A stretch of 64,000 nt of DNA from Echiichthys vipera (taxonomy: Eukaryota > Chordata > Actinopteri > Perciformes > Trachinidae): NCBI GenBank assembly GCA_963691815.1, contig OY829657.1, forward strand, positions 29,609,003 to 29,673,002, read 5' to 3'. Shown here piece after piece: positions 41,213-52,285 of this stretch. Under the pieces are notes generated by a model. That model saw only the letters and a list, made by a program, of their open reading frames with translations. It was not told the DNA's origin and did not search any database. The position numbers were made by a program, and so were the translations under genes. The first letter of the stretch is position 1. Each line of letters begins with the position of its first letter.

Positions 41213-41647
41213 AAATATGTAGGGGCGTGCGCTTTAGAGTGTCTATTTAGGTCACACACACATGGTGACCTGCTACCGCCACGGGCTGATCACCGTGGGG
41301 CTACAGAGCCAACTAAATCATTAATATATACGTGAAAGGAAATTCACTAGCAATTGAGCAGGATCTGTTTGAGCACTGGATAAAGACAGGGAAACACACA
41401 CACACAGAGAAAAAGAAAAAGTGTCCCAAAAAGGTCCATTGGAAGGCTCACAAATAAAGTAATTCAGTCAGTAAGGGGAACACACTGCCTATGAAAACAC
41501 CCACACAAAAAACATATCAACTCATATAACCACTGCCTGCATGATATGTTAATAAAGGAAAGTTATTGTTTTACTATTTTCTAAACAGAAAAGAGTGTTA
41601 AAATAGAATAATATAATCTATACATCTGAAAAAATCTGTCCATAATC
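41213..41647 (+). repeat. Dispersed repeat X, copy 2, left part
   Basis: Matches 30061-30500 (GGGGCGTGCGCTTTAGAGT, CACGGGCTGATCACCGTGG, AATTCAGTCAGTAAGGGGAA). It stops at the copia insertion and resumes at 47277. Confidence 0.85.
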
Positions 41648-41851
41648 TGTTAAACGAAAAGAATACAAACTTTTACTGCGGCTCAACAACAACTTTATTC
41701 GCCATCTTGGCCCGTTCCCAACTACCACAACAACGGTCTTTTCAACCCCAACATCCGGTTCCTTAACAATAAAGGTCATCTTTTCTATACAGGTTGATAT
41801 TTGTTTAACTGAATATATTAGAACAGTACAACAGTACACAGTAATTTAACA
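41648..41851 (-). repeat. Copia LTR (3' LTR in element orientation)
   Basis: 204 bp, ends TGTTAAACG and TTTAACA. Beside it, on the element's sense strand, AAAGGCAGTGAGT could serve as the polypurine tract. It differs from the other LTR at about six sites. Confidence 0.9.
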
Positions 41852-42038
41852 AACTCACTGCCTTTAAAAAAAAAAAAAATTAAATTAAACCAATGTACTC
41901 CTAGTATGCAACTGGAGCCCTATTGACATATTTTACAGGCACATACACATTCTTGTTTAAAACAGATGTACCACAACATTGATGACATAAATCATAACAT
42001 ACCACCTAAAAAAAATAACTGTGTGTATGTTTGGACGT

Positions 42039-43439
42039 TTAATCAAGTTCCCATTGTCCATCATTAAGTGCCTTCAGTAGCTGTAGAGCCGAAGCTCCTT
42101 TCTTTGTGAGACAGTCCGCAAGTTGTTCTCTTGTGCTGTACCAAAGGACCCGCTCAACCTTTTTGGTTTGCATAAGTTCTTTGATGCTGCTTATCTCCAG
42201 ATGCAATCTTTTTTCAGTGACTGACTTTGTAGACTGCAGTGCGTCTACCAGTGAATGATTGTCTGTGACACAGGTTATTGTTGTGGGTTGTACAACATTA
42301 CCAACAGTCAGTTCAGAAAAGAGTGTAGACAGAAAGATGGCATTGTCAATCCCATCTGACATTGCCAATGTTTCACCTGCCGGTGTACTGCGAACAACCC
42401 TCTTGACTCTCTTTGACTGCCAAGCAAGAGGTGAGAATTTTCCAGTCTCCCCCATTAGGAAGATAAGGTGTCCTCCCTGAGTGACTCCATCTGAGAGATT
42501 TCCAAATGAGGCATCACTGAACACGATCAGCCTAAGTGTATTATCACTACCTAAATGTTGGAAGTTCAGAACTACCTTCTTGGACTTCAATTTACACACT
42601 ATTCTGTTTGCTTCCTGAATAGTCTTTACAGTAGCCTTTTTTAGACCTGACGCCAAGTTGCTAGCATCAAACATTACATCTGGCCTGCTCTGTCTTGCAA
42701 CCCAAAGAATTTGGCCAATCTTAGATCTGAGCTGATCCTTTTCTTTCTCATTTAGGGGCGAGTCTTGTTCCACAGCTCGTGAATGGTCCATATGTATTGG
42801 CTGCAAATGCTGAATGTAGTTGTCCTGGTGTTCTTGCACTCCTTTGTTAACAGTCCCAAAGTCAATCACTACATAACAGAAGCTCCCATGCTCTTCACGC
42901 CCCACTTGGAATGCAGATTTGAGCTGAGATATCACTGTTGAGGAGAAATTTTGTGTGCCTCCCCATATGAAGTCATCCACATGGCAGGCCAGAACTCCAG
43001 TGACAGCACAGTCCTGATCTAGCCAATAGAAAACAGCTGGATCAACTTGTGACACTTTTCCTCCTGCTGTGAGTACCATTTCTTTTACTCTGTTGTACCA
43101 GTATAGGGAGGCATCAGCCAGACCATAGACACACTTGTTAAGTTTCCATAACATCCCTTTGCTCTCAGCTTCAGGTGGTGGCCTAATATAAATGTCACGT
43201 GATAGCTGCATTCCCTGTAGGAATGCTGACTTTATGTCCATAGAGTTAATTGTCCACTGTCTTTGACAGATCACTGCCACAAGCAGCCGAAGAGACTCAG
43301 TAGCACATGTTGGAGAATCCATTTGTAGCTCTGACGCTTCTAACTCCTCAAAACCCCGAGCGACAAGTCAAGCTTTGGGTACTGGCCCAGTGGGTGACTC
43401 TTTGAGAGTGCACACCCATCTGGTGGAAATGCACTTCTG
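42039..43439 (-). pseudogene. Copia reverse transcriptase and RNase H
   Basis: Long frame (427 codons to 43322) continuing upstream through a TGA at 43368-43370 (KA*LVARGFEE, where Arg is expected; CGA to TGA would explain it). RT motifs: SMDIKSAFLQGMQLSRDIYI, LNKCVYGLADASLYWYNRV and CHVDDFIWGG (HVDD in place of the usual YVDD). RNase H: IVFSDASFGNLSDGVTQGG, PAGETLAMSDGID, CVTDNHSLVDAL and REQLADCLTK, giving D, E, D, D. The only visible break in this domain is that single stop, so decay is recent. The frame also continues beyond the solo LTR once its TCCC duplication is removed. Confidence 0.85.
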
Positions 43440-43443
43440 TCCC

Positions 43444-43889
43444 TGTTGTGGAAATAGATTCTTAAATAAAGATCAACAAACAGGATCAGCTTTTTCTCCG
43501 TGGTTTATTTTGTAAAAGCATTTTCCTCTGCAGACAAAAATACGTTCATCCCTGCATCCTCACAAGTTGGAGTCTAGCAGAGAATGACGATTTGCCAAAT
43601 CTCCAAAACAGTCTTTTAGGGAGAGGGACAGGACGCGAATAGCCTTGGTTGGGTGACGTCTTTAGACCAAACAAAAACATGCCTTAGACATTACAATTCT
43701 GAACATTCTGAACCTCTCTCATCACAAGGTCTCTAACACAGGGTACAGATGCACAAATATGCCATTATATCATCATGAGTTAGCTATTTGCATTATCCAT
43801 TAAAAAGGTGAGACAGAGGAGACACTGAACTGCGTCTGACCTGACAAAACTATGATTATGAATTACAAATATCCCAAATTCCCACAACA
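43444..43889 (-). mobile_element. Solo LTR family L, copy 2, with TCCC duplication
   Basis: 446 bp, ends TGTTGTGGAA and CCACAACA, flanked by TCCC (43440-43443 and 43890-43893). Same family as 9630-10073 with numerous small differences. It sits in the copia pol; excising it rejoins the frame as VRDEG then QKCISTRWV. Confidence 0.9.
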
Positions 43890-44358
43890 TCCCTCATCTC
43901 TAACTTCCTCAAACACATTATTATGGTGCCAGTTTTTTTATCTCCTGGCATTTTGCTGAGTCAAATGAGACATCTTTAATTACAAATATGTCCTCACATA
44001 CAGTATATCTGGGGTAGTCATCTCAGGAACATGGGTTTCAACCTGAAGATCGTCTACTCTCGACATATCGGCTGACTCGGTTGTCCCTGCAACATCACTA
44101 GGTTCAATATACTTTAAGTTGTACCAGTGTTTGTATTTACCTGTGGTTTTTCCTGCACGCCCTACAACTTTAGCGGTGTGTAAAATACCACTGTCTTTGT
44201 ATTTCACAGTTTGTCCTGCCTTTAGACTGAGATCTGTTACATGCTCTATGTCACTTGTGAGATTATCTTCTTCATTCTGCCCCCCTGTGGTCATTTTTGC
44301 AGGGTCTTTTTGCATGAACCTTTGTTGCACCTGTGGATCAGTGTGTTCTGTGTTATTT
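43890..44358 (-). pseudogene. Copia pol linker between integrase and RT
   Basis: Minus-strand frame 43980-44330 with LKAGQTVKYKDSGILHTAKV and GKYKHWYNLKYIEPSD, a linker typical of this copia type, then SFDSAKCQEIKK leading to the RT. A one- or two-base frameshift with stops occurs near 43920. The palindromic PLE lies immediately upstream of this piece. Confidence 0.65.
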
Positions 44359-44372
44359 CCATTATTATCATC

Positions 44373-44630
44373 CTGTGAATGTTCTCATTCGTCCAGGTCA
44401 TCGTTATCCTCAAAGCAATTTCAGTCAAAAACAACTGGACTGGTTGTTTGTCTAGGAAGACGTTTCACCTCTCATCCAAGAGGCTTCATCAGTTCATGTA
44501 CGCATCTGACCAGTCCCAGCCTGGTCAGATGCGTACATGAACTGATGAAGCCTCTTGGATGAGAGGTGAAACGTCTTCCTAGACAAACAACCAGTCCAGT
44601 TGTTTTTGACTGAAATTGCTTTGAGGATAA
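44373..44630. mobile_element. Palindromic PLE end with 14-bp target duplication
   Basis: Two inverted copies of the PLE 3' end meet at 44507/44508: the left arm TCAAAGCAATTTCAGTCAAA...CGCATCTGACC and the right arm GGTCAGATGCG...TTTGACTGAAATTGCTTTGA are almost perfectly complementary over about 110 bp. The left end adds CTGTGAATGTTCTCATTCGT. CCATTATTATCATC is repeated exactly at 44359-44372 and 44631-44644. The element carries no coding sequence and interrupts the copia pol. Confidence 0.9.
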
Positions 44631-44644
44631 CCATTATTATCATC

Positions 44645-45640
44645 AATGTCCTGTCCTTGTTCATTGTGTCATTGTCAGCATCATCCTCTGTGACATGTTG
44701 CTCCATGTTTGCTGCATTCACTTTTCTCAGTCTGAGATGATGTACTCGGATGCAGGTTCCTCCATGTCTGACAAAGACCACAGCACCATCCTGGCCGATG
44801 ACGACTCCTGGCCCTTTCCACTCATGGCAGTCCACTCGCTTATAGTACACTTTGTCTCCAGCTTCATATTTTTCATCTGTATTACGTGTTTGTTTTCTTA
44901 GAGCTCTACGTATTCTTTCTGAACACTGCTTCTGTGAAAGCTTTTCTTGATGCATGTAATGCAGAAATGTGTTTTGCTACCCATTCACTTTTTGTTGTGC
45001 CCTCTAAAGCTGGGGGTTTATCAGTGAGCACAGAGGGCAGGTTGAGATTTTGTCCAAAAACCAACTGATGAGGATTGTAGCCATGCACATTTTGCATGGT
45101 ATTCTTTGCCATGAGGGCCCAGTCCATAGCAGTGCTCCAGTCACAGCCATTACTTTCCTTTACTTTCATTATGGTCTCAGTAAGCGTTTGATTGTGTCGC
45201 TCCAGAAGTCCATTACTCCATGGGCTGTAGGCAGCTGTTGTCTTAACCTCTATGTTAAAGTTCTCCGCCATATCTCTCACTTCATCATTGTTAAACTCTC
45301 CTCCGTTATCGCTGAATAGCTTCTGAGGTGGGCCATGCACACTTATCCAGTCATGGACAAAGTGTTTCACTATTTCTGAAGACTTCTTTGTGGTCAAAAT
45401 ACTGCCTGCACTAAATCGTGTGAACTGATCAATGATGTGGAGATACCACACACCTGGTATAAGTTCATGCAGTTCTACAGCCACTGTCTCATTGTACTGA
45501 GATGCCAGTGGTAGACCGACAGCAGGCTTGGGTGCAGTCTTACTGTATCTTTGACATACATCACATTCGCTTACAATTTTTTGCAGGATGCTGTGGCAGT
45601 GTGTATCGCTGTTTCCTGAGCTCTTTAGCAGCCGCTGTAA
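44645..45640 (-). pseudogene. Copia integrase
   Basis: Zinc domain in a shifted frame upstream (FGHASADRLQRLLKSS, CHSILQKIVSECDVCQRYSK). Core frame 44906-45484: WYLHIIDQFTRFSAGSIL (D), KLFSDNGGEFNNDEVRDMAE (D), AAYSPWSNGLLERHNQTLTE (E), so the D,D,E triad is present. The C-terminal region continues as YEAGDKVYYKRVDCHEWKGP and CIRVHHLRLRKV (44700-44900). Frameshifts occur at about 45485 and 44920. It would insert the copia cDNA. Confidence 0.85.
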
Positions 45641-45644
45641 CCTG

Positions 45645-47059
45645 TCAGCAGAAGCATGACCAAACTGTTTTTTGCAGTTTCAGCAAGGTTTTTTGTTTTG
45701 TCACTGAACTCATTTGCTCTGTGACTGTGAGGATGAAATCCTCACAGCTCCTTTTTTCATACTCTTCCTTTTCTTCTGATGAAGTTTCATTTTCTGTAGT
45801 TGTCAACACATGTTCATCACACTGAATACTATTGTTTTTGTTGTTCATAAGGTTTACACAGTAATGACCAGAGCTTGTAAAGTCAAGTCTTACAGGTTTG
45901 TTGAACATCACTGCTCTGTCATTTTCCATATCTAGTATTGTCCCTGCTCTTTTCATTGAGTCCTTACTTACAAGTAATGGAATGACAGCTGGGACGACAT
46001 CAGTTTCAATGTAACATCCAGTCTCTTCGATTTTTGCAGGAATTTTTAACTTTTTTGTGGAATGTATCACTTTTCCATCTCCAAATCTGAAGGGTCTTTG
46101 ACTGTGTGTCTCTGTTTTCTTTATCTCATTTAACTCTCTCTTGCTTAGCTTAGTGATGTAGCTATCCAGCCATTGTTGACCACACACCGTCTGTGTGCAT
46201 ACAGTGTCAATACTAGCTGAACCAAAACACTCTGTCACAAAGATTTCTGCTGCAGAGGGTAACTCTTTTGTGTACAGAGTGATATTGCACTCCTCAACTT
46301 GACCATTTACACGGTCCTCGGTTAACTTGACTAGCTCACTTTTATGTGGACAGTCCTTGGCCCAGTGAAATGTGGACTGACACACAGCACACTTTGATCT
46401 CCTGCCATACCTGTCCAGTGGGTTTGTGCCAGGCAACGGCGCTCTCTGTTGATCCTTTTGTGGCCATGACTTGCCTCTCTCTCGTCTCTGCTTCGCGATA
46501 TATACCGTTTCTTGGTTAATTCCCATGCTGGATGCAGCAGCCGGATTACCGCCAAATATCCTCTTTAGTGCTGACTTCATTGATGCAAAAGTAAGATCTG
46601 TGCATGCTGTAAGGGCTAACTGTCGGTCTTTTGTGTCCAAACATGCAGTATCCAACAGTTTAAAAGCCAAAACAGCATCAGGAAGTTCCATCTTGTACTT
46701 GCGCATCCGAGAGTAGCGTTGTTCAAAGTCTATGATGTAGTCCGCCATAGACGTACTGCCGTCTCTCTTAACCCGGTCCAAGCTTGATCAGCGTCATATG
46801 TTCGGTCTTTTTCTTCTTTAAGAAACAAATTGTCAAGTTTGTCTAACAAAGTCTTCATACCGTATCTTTATTTAAGTCGTCTGCCGGTATCTCCATCCCC
46901 GTTTCCCTTGCTCTCCCGGACAGCGCCAAAACAACTGCAAGCGCTTGCTTGCCTTTGTCGAGCTCCGTAACTCTGGTCCAAATAGCTAACTTCATTCTTC
47001 CAGCTTTCATACGGCTTTCCCTCGTCGAAGCCCGGAGGTACTTTGTAGTTACTAACCAT
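45645..47059 (-). pseudogene. Copia gag and protease
   Basis: ATG at 47057-47059, inside the primer-binding site: MVSNYKVPPGFDEGKPYESW. Two frame changes (about 46985 and 46790) lead into the 378-codon frame 45645-46781: MADYIIDFEQRYSRMRKYKM, zinc knuckle CAVCQSTFHWAKDCPH, then the protease IDTVCTQTVCGQQWLDSY, where DTVC occupies the active-site position (DTG or DTA is usual). Gag makes the particle; the protease matures it. The frame ends shortly before the integrase zinc domain. Confidence 0.8.
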
Positions 47060-47071
47060 CCTCTGCTACCA
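47054..47071 (-). promoter_or_regulatory. Copia primer-binding site, initiator tRNA-Met
   Basis: The minus strand reads TGGTAGCAGAGGATGGTT one base after the 5' LTR, the complement of the 3' end of vertebrate initiator tRNA-Met including CCA, over 18 nt. The ATG of gag lies within it. Confidence 0.85.
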
Positions 47072-47072
47072 A

Positions 47073-47276
47073 TGTTAAAGGAAAAGAATACAAACTTTTA
47101 CTGCGGCTCAACAACAACTTTATTCGCCATCTTGGCCCGTTCCCAACTACCACAACAACAGTCTTTTCAACCCCAACATCCGGTTCCTTCACAATAAAGG
47201 TCATCTTTTCTATACAGGTTGATATTTCTTTAACTGAATATATTAGAACAGTACAACATTACACAGTAAGTTAACA
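47073..47276 (-). repeat. Copia LTR (5' LTR in element orientation)
   Basis: 204 bp, ends TGTTAAAGG and GTTAACA, followed by the TAATC duplication. About six differences from the partner LTR. Confidence 0.9.
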
Positions 47277-47790
47277 TAATCTACCTATATAAATCTATAG
47301 ATTGAAGTCTTTTAAATCTTTGACTGAACGGGTTAATCCCTGACTGACCCAGTCTCTCACTGACAGAGACGAGACTGTAAAAAGAATATATGTGTGTGCG
47401 TGTGATTGTTGAGAGGCCTAGTGTGTGTGTGTGTCTGTGTGTGTGGGACGTCTATTGAACAGCTGGTTTACATTATTCCAAAGTCGAAAAGTTAATGTGG
47501 CTCAGTTGATTCAAATCCAGAAGAAAACTAGCAGAGTAAGGAATTGGGAGAACACATACTGTGAATTAAACAACTGGGTTTGTTTTTGTTTTTTTGCAGG
47601 TGTTCAGGAGTTGGGTGTGATTGTAAAATTAAATCGACATTTTGAAGCAAACGTTGCAAAGTTAATTTTTGGTAGACGTCACTCCTGCAAGTAGTGGCTT
47701 GGAAGCCCGTCATACAGGAGGCTGGGTGTAACAGATAGCATCAGCTGAGAGGGCCTAGCAGTTAATTATAGGCCCTGAAAGCATAGGAAT
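47277..47790 (+). repeat. Dispersed repeat X, copy 2, right part
   Basis: Resumes repeat X after the copia: TTTGACTGAACGGGTTAATC, CAGCTGGTTTACA, AGAGGGCCTAGCAGTTAATT. It has one unit of the ~60-bp repeat that is tripled in copy 1, and its own (GT)n tract at 47420-47446. Confidence 0.85.
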
Positions 47791-48529
47791 GATATTGATA
47801 CAGAACTACTATGTCATGACGGTTTATGCATGATTAGGCATGAAGTACAAATGTACATGTAAAAGGGAGTTTTGGTTTGTATTTTTGTTTGTCAGTGGCT
47901 GCTTTTGTAAAATGCTGTTTTTGATTATGCTCTCCAGAGAGTTGTAAAAGAGCCCATCAACTGTTCAATCCCTAGTCTTTGCCAGAACATAAGTAACATA
48001 ATTAGAATCCGGTTAAGAAAAAAGACACCATATCAGAGCTGCATCTTCTTAGCAAAAAGACGCACAGCTAGCACCCAAAACCAAGAGATCTTTTGATCCA
48101 TAATTCGGTTTGTGCATACTTTGTTAGTGCTGAGGTGCAGCTGGGGGTGTCTGAAAATTATTCCAAAAAGAACCTTTAAAGGTGACTGAAGTACTGAGAC
48201 AAGGAATTTGCACAGTGGATGTCTGCATACTTACTAACACATGTTATAGTTGCATATAAAAGCAGACATATTCTAGTTGTAAAAAGAGAGAGAGGAAACC
48301 GGGGGAGGATGTGTTGAAAATATCTCAGATTAAGACTTGTAGAAAATTTAGAAGTTAGTGAAAAGTGAAAAGTAAGGGAGTAAGTATAAAGATAGAAAAA
48401 AAGTAACTGGAAACGTAGGTTAAAAATCCATGTGAAAAGACTGACAGACTGACTCAAGTGATATAGATGTCTTAACTGTTGTAGTGGATAGTGTTAAAAA
48501 TGGTAGAGATCTTGGTTTTCTTTTTAAGA
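47791..48529. other. Unassigned sequence
   Basis: No coding evidence. AT-rich with purine-rich stretches near 48280-48450. No repeat boundary recognised. Confidence 0.4.
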
Positions 48530-49385
48530 AAAAAGAAAACAAAGAAACAACATAGTCATTCCGTATGTGGCTGGGGTATCAGAGAAATTCTGGAGGATTT
48601 TCAACAAACACTGCATTCTTGTGTATTTTCAAACCCAGTAACACAAAGACAAAGACGAGTACATCCCAAGGACCGAACACCACACACCCACAAGAGCAAT
48701 CTGGTTTATACTGTACAATACAAAGAGGAACGCAAAGATCTCTACATTGGAGAAACAAAACAACCACTGCATTAACGCATGGCCCAACACAGGAGAGCTA
48801 ACCCCTCAGGCCTGGACTCTGCTACCCATTTACATCTCAAGGAGAAAGCCCACTCATTTGATGATAACAATCTCCACATCCTGGACATATGGTTTGAAAG
48901 AGGAGTAAAAGAAGCCATCTTTGCAAAAGTACAGAAACCATCGCTAAACAGAGGAGGAGGTCTGAGACATCGCTTATCTCTAATTTACAATGCTGCCCTT
49001 TCATCCCTTTCCAGGAGATTCAACGATCTAACCTCAAAGAACAACTGTTCACAAATGGCCTCCTGTGACTCCAACGACTGTCATTAAGACTCAATAGAGC
49101 ACTAACAAATTCGAAAACCAACTTTCAACCAACGACTGTCATTCTAACAACTTGGAGCACAAAGGGTTCCAGTGACATCATCGGCCTTGTGAGAGGTTAA
49201 ATACCTGGATCTCCACAACAGTTAGTTGGCCCAGTCTAATCCTGGTCAGATGGGTATATGAACTAATGAAGCCTCTTGGATGAGAGGTGAAACGCCTTCC
49301 TAGACAAATAACCAAGTCCAGTCGCTTTTGACTGAAATTGCTTTGGGGATAACGATGACCTGGAGAAATGAGAATATTCACAGGC
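48530..49385 (+). pseudogene. Penelope-like element, GIY-YIG part and 3' tail
   Basis: Plus-strand PLE: IVIPYVAGVSEKFWRIFNKH-like start in a shifted frame, RVHPKDRTPHTHKSNLVYTV, then the nuclease motif RKDLYIGETKQPLH, a stop (TAA) where Lys is expected, RMAQHRRANPSGLDSATHLH, KEKAHSFDDNNLHILD and RGGGLRHRLSLIYNAALSSL to a stop at 49084-49086. The 3' tail with the CTAATGAAGCC...GAGGTGAAACG hairpin (first C of CTGATGA context altered) ends at about 49385 with AACGATGACCTGG. The RT is absent. Confidence 0.75.
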
Positions 49386-49995
49386 CACACTGTGTGAAGT
49401 GAATTGAATAAGATAGCCATTCTGAAGTCTTATTCTGGGTTAGTGAGACATCAGGCCGATAGAACAGGGTTCACGACAGCCTGTTCTTACGATATAAAGG
49501 GAGAGATGTTATGGCAGTTCACAAACAAGTGAGAGCCTGCGAGACAGCAAGGGCGTAGCTTAAAGCCACAGACAGTAAGACCAGGAAGTGCAGCAAGGCA
49601 AAGTAAAAGCTTATTAAAGTGTAAATAGGAAAAAAGTAAATGTTAGTAGCTTAACTAAAAAGTGACATTTAACATTAACAATAGCAACAAAATAAAAACA
49701 ATAATTCACTGAAATAAAAACAATTAGGGAAGTTAGGTAAAGCCAACAATTGAAATAAATAGTAAAGTTAATTGAAACTACTTTATATTCTAGCCTTTAA
49801 TCTTACTCAACAGACTTATTGATTTTAGAAAAACCCAGAACAAGGGACAGAGTGAGATATGCTATTGAGAAATAGCTGACACATTAGTATTCTTAAATAT
49901 TTGAAAAAACTGTGTTATAAAAAATAAATAATAATAATATTAATATAAAACAAATAAAATAAGTCATAATTAAAAGAAAGATACATAAAGTCAAA

Positions 49996-50930
49996 ATGAA
50001 TGTAACACCGGCAATCATACTGAGAATTAAACATCCCAACAACAAGAAGGAGATTAAGGAACTATCTGAGAAATGGAAAACCTAACAAAGGGTTTAAATT
50101 TTGCCTGGCCAAAAGAAGGGACCATCGGTATGAGAGTGTGTGACGACATGAAGCATCATATTAAAGAACACAAAGCAAAGGATAAGAGTAATAAACGACA
50201 GCAAAAAAGAGAGAAAGAACTAAAAACATTAAAACTATTCAGAGATAAAGGCATTAATTACAGGGAAAAAATAAAGAGAATTCTAACAAATAAAAAGGCA
50301 TGGAAAAGGAAACGCCTAAATTAGCAACTGCCCTGAGAGGGGGGAGAACAGCGACAGTTGATAGGACATGCAATTACATTCACACCCCAGGTAGATGCAC
50401 TGACCCCAATCAATATCCAACATGGATACGGGGGTCACAGGGGCATTACTACCCTTGGCAAACCCAAGACCTTGAGGCATTGATCCATAGATTACCTGAA
50501 ATCCAAGAGGGAGCTAGCCGCTGGATGAGACACTTTGAGGAAGAAACAGTGGGAAAGTTGCATGCACTGAGCGACATTAAATCAGTGTCACCTGAGGAGA
50601 TCGAAACAAGAAACTGAGGAGGAGGCTGAAAATAGCCCCCTGTTGAGGAGTTTGTTCAGAACCTCAATTGTGGACGCATTGCCAGGTCCAGTACAAAACA
50701 GACTGGATGAGACATTCAAATGAAACTTGCTCAACTTCAGCTCCGAGAACTGACATAAAACATGAGAAAAAGGTTCCCCATTCACCCCCACAGCAGGAGT
50801 GGGGAGGTGAGACACTAGGACAGAATCACAAAAACTGTCCAGAAAGTCAGTGACTGGATCCCAAAAGGATGAAGGGGGGTTTGGGGATCAGCCACCCAAC
50901 AAACACGAAAAGGCCAGTGTATCAGTGGGT
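49996..50930 (+). pseudogene. Retroviral gag-like fragment
   Basis: ATG at 49996: MNVTPAIILRIKHPNNKKEI, shift at about 50080, GLNFAWPKEGTIGMRVCDDM and a Lys-rich segment, shift, then RGSQGHYYPWQTQDLEALIH and RLPEIQEGASRWMRHFEEET, which resemble the start of a retroviral capsid domain (PW...DL..L...LP...EGA..W...FE). After 50617 the frame shifts again (SLFRTSIVDALPGPVQNRLD) and ends in decayed sequence near 50930. The preceding 49440-49995 is A-rich with no gene and may be leader sequence. No major homology region or zinc knuckle was found. Confidence 0.5.
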
Positions 50931-51244
50931 GGGTGTGTAATTTCAAATTCAAAGGTTGGTTAAAAAAAATAAATTTTTAATAATGAAATGTTAAAAGTTT
51001 AGGAACAGAATGTTTACATAGAAAGGTAACCAGAATGTGCATAAGTGTATTGGTTTGAGGACGTAACAGATTCAGTAGTCTAAAGGTAATGAAGCAGGAG
51101 AAGTTATACATATTTATCAAAATCCTAAAAGCTAAAAAACCACACTGAAAATTGATAACTCAGTAAGATAGAGCTAAAGCCAAAAATGAATCCGCTAAAG
51201 GAGCTTAATATTTTTGAAATCTAATGACTGTTAGACCAGTAATA
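50931..51244. other. Unassigned AT-rich sequence
   Basis: No frame or repeat recognised. It separates the gag-like fragment from dispersed repeat A copy 2. Confidence 0.4.
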
Positions 51245-52285
51245 TTGGTTGACATAAATAGTCCCTGTAATACTCCAATGTCACCAGTGTCACAGACAGA
51301 TACATTCAAAATATTAACTGATTCAAGCATTTCTGCGGCTGAAGAATCCAGGATACTGTAGGTGCAACCGGCACCCAAAAGATGACTGTTAATTTCTGGA
51401 TTAACGTGAACTTTCAGTTTGATTATGAGAAGGCCTCAGCCTTGCTCAGACAAAGGGGAAAAGACTAGGCCCAAAGCCTGGCAGCCTTTGTCTCTGAGGG
51501 CATGGTCACAAACAAAGGCCTCTCCCCCACAGGTCACACCCAGGTGTGAATCCTTCAAGGGACCCCCAAACTGTTAGTTCATTGGCTGACCACTGGTGAT
51601 GACATCATCAGTGTCAATAAAAGTGTAGGACACCCCTTCCTCTCTCTCTCTTGGAATCCCTTATCCTTGGACCCTCGTCGAATCTCCACACTCAACTCGA
51701 CGCTCCACCTCTCCTCTCAGTTTCACACACACGCACACACAAACACATTTACTTTTAGCTTTAGTTAGTTTATTGTGTTTTGTGTGTTGCATTTATTAAT
51801 TTGTTAATAAATGTTTGTGTTTACCATATATCTGTTTGTTTAATATTACACAAAGATGAATGAGCAGGCCTCTACTAAGAAAATAACTTTTAAATCCTTC
51901 AACTGATTAAACTATTACATTTATCGGTGTTCAACCCTTAATAGTAGTTTAATATATTAAATGAGACTTTAATATTAGTTGTCACTCCGTCTATGATGGT
52001 GGTGCCCCGAGGAAATCTGGTTCAACTAGAGTGATTTGTATTATTATCTTTGATAATTATTGGTGATAACTAATATTTACTTGATTAAAGATAAGTTTAT
52101 TGAGAATACTCAATCTCATAATCTTAACGTGAGTCAAGGCCCTACATTTAATTGGTTCTCCGTGTGAAGTTTTTAATAAATTAAAGTAAGTAATTTTTAG
52201 TAATTTTTCTTTATTAATTTTCTTTTTCAAATATTTAATTTGATAGTCGACCTTTTTATCCAATTAACCTAAAGTACCTACAATA
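51245..52285 (+). repeat. Dispersed repeat A, copy 2, with penton-start remnant
   Basis: Matches 3815-5045 from CTGTTAATTTCTGGATTAAC onward, including CCCCCAAACTGTTAGTTCAT, GATGACATCATCAGTGTC and TTGGTTCTCCGTGTGAAG. On the minus strand the first codons next to the repeat read VHVNPEINSHLL, as in the penton-like gene at 3849, then diverge (51245-51365). The ~365 bp of copy 1 at 4040-4400 are missing here. The CA tract is short. Confidence 0.75.

Larger units (their letters stand above)
41648..47276 (-). mobile_element. Ty1/copia element, nearly complete
   Basis: 5.6-kb minus-strand element with two 204-bp LTRs and a perfect TAATC duplication (41643-41647 and 47277-47281). The internal region has the copia order gag, protease, integrase, RT, RNase H. 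The primer site is complementary to initiator tRNA-Met. Two later insertions lie inside it: a solo LTR (43444-43889) and a palindromic PLE (44373-44630). Among known fish copia elements the GalEa group (Zeco/Olco type) is the likely affiliation, by inference. The LTRs differ at about six positions by eye, so it is fairly young. Confidence 0.9.
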
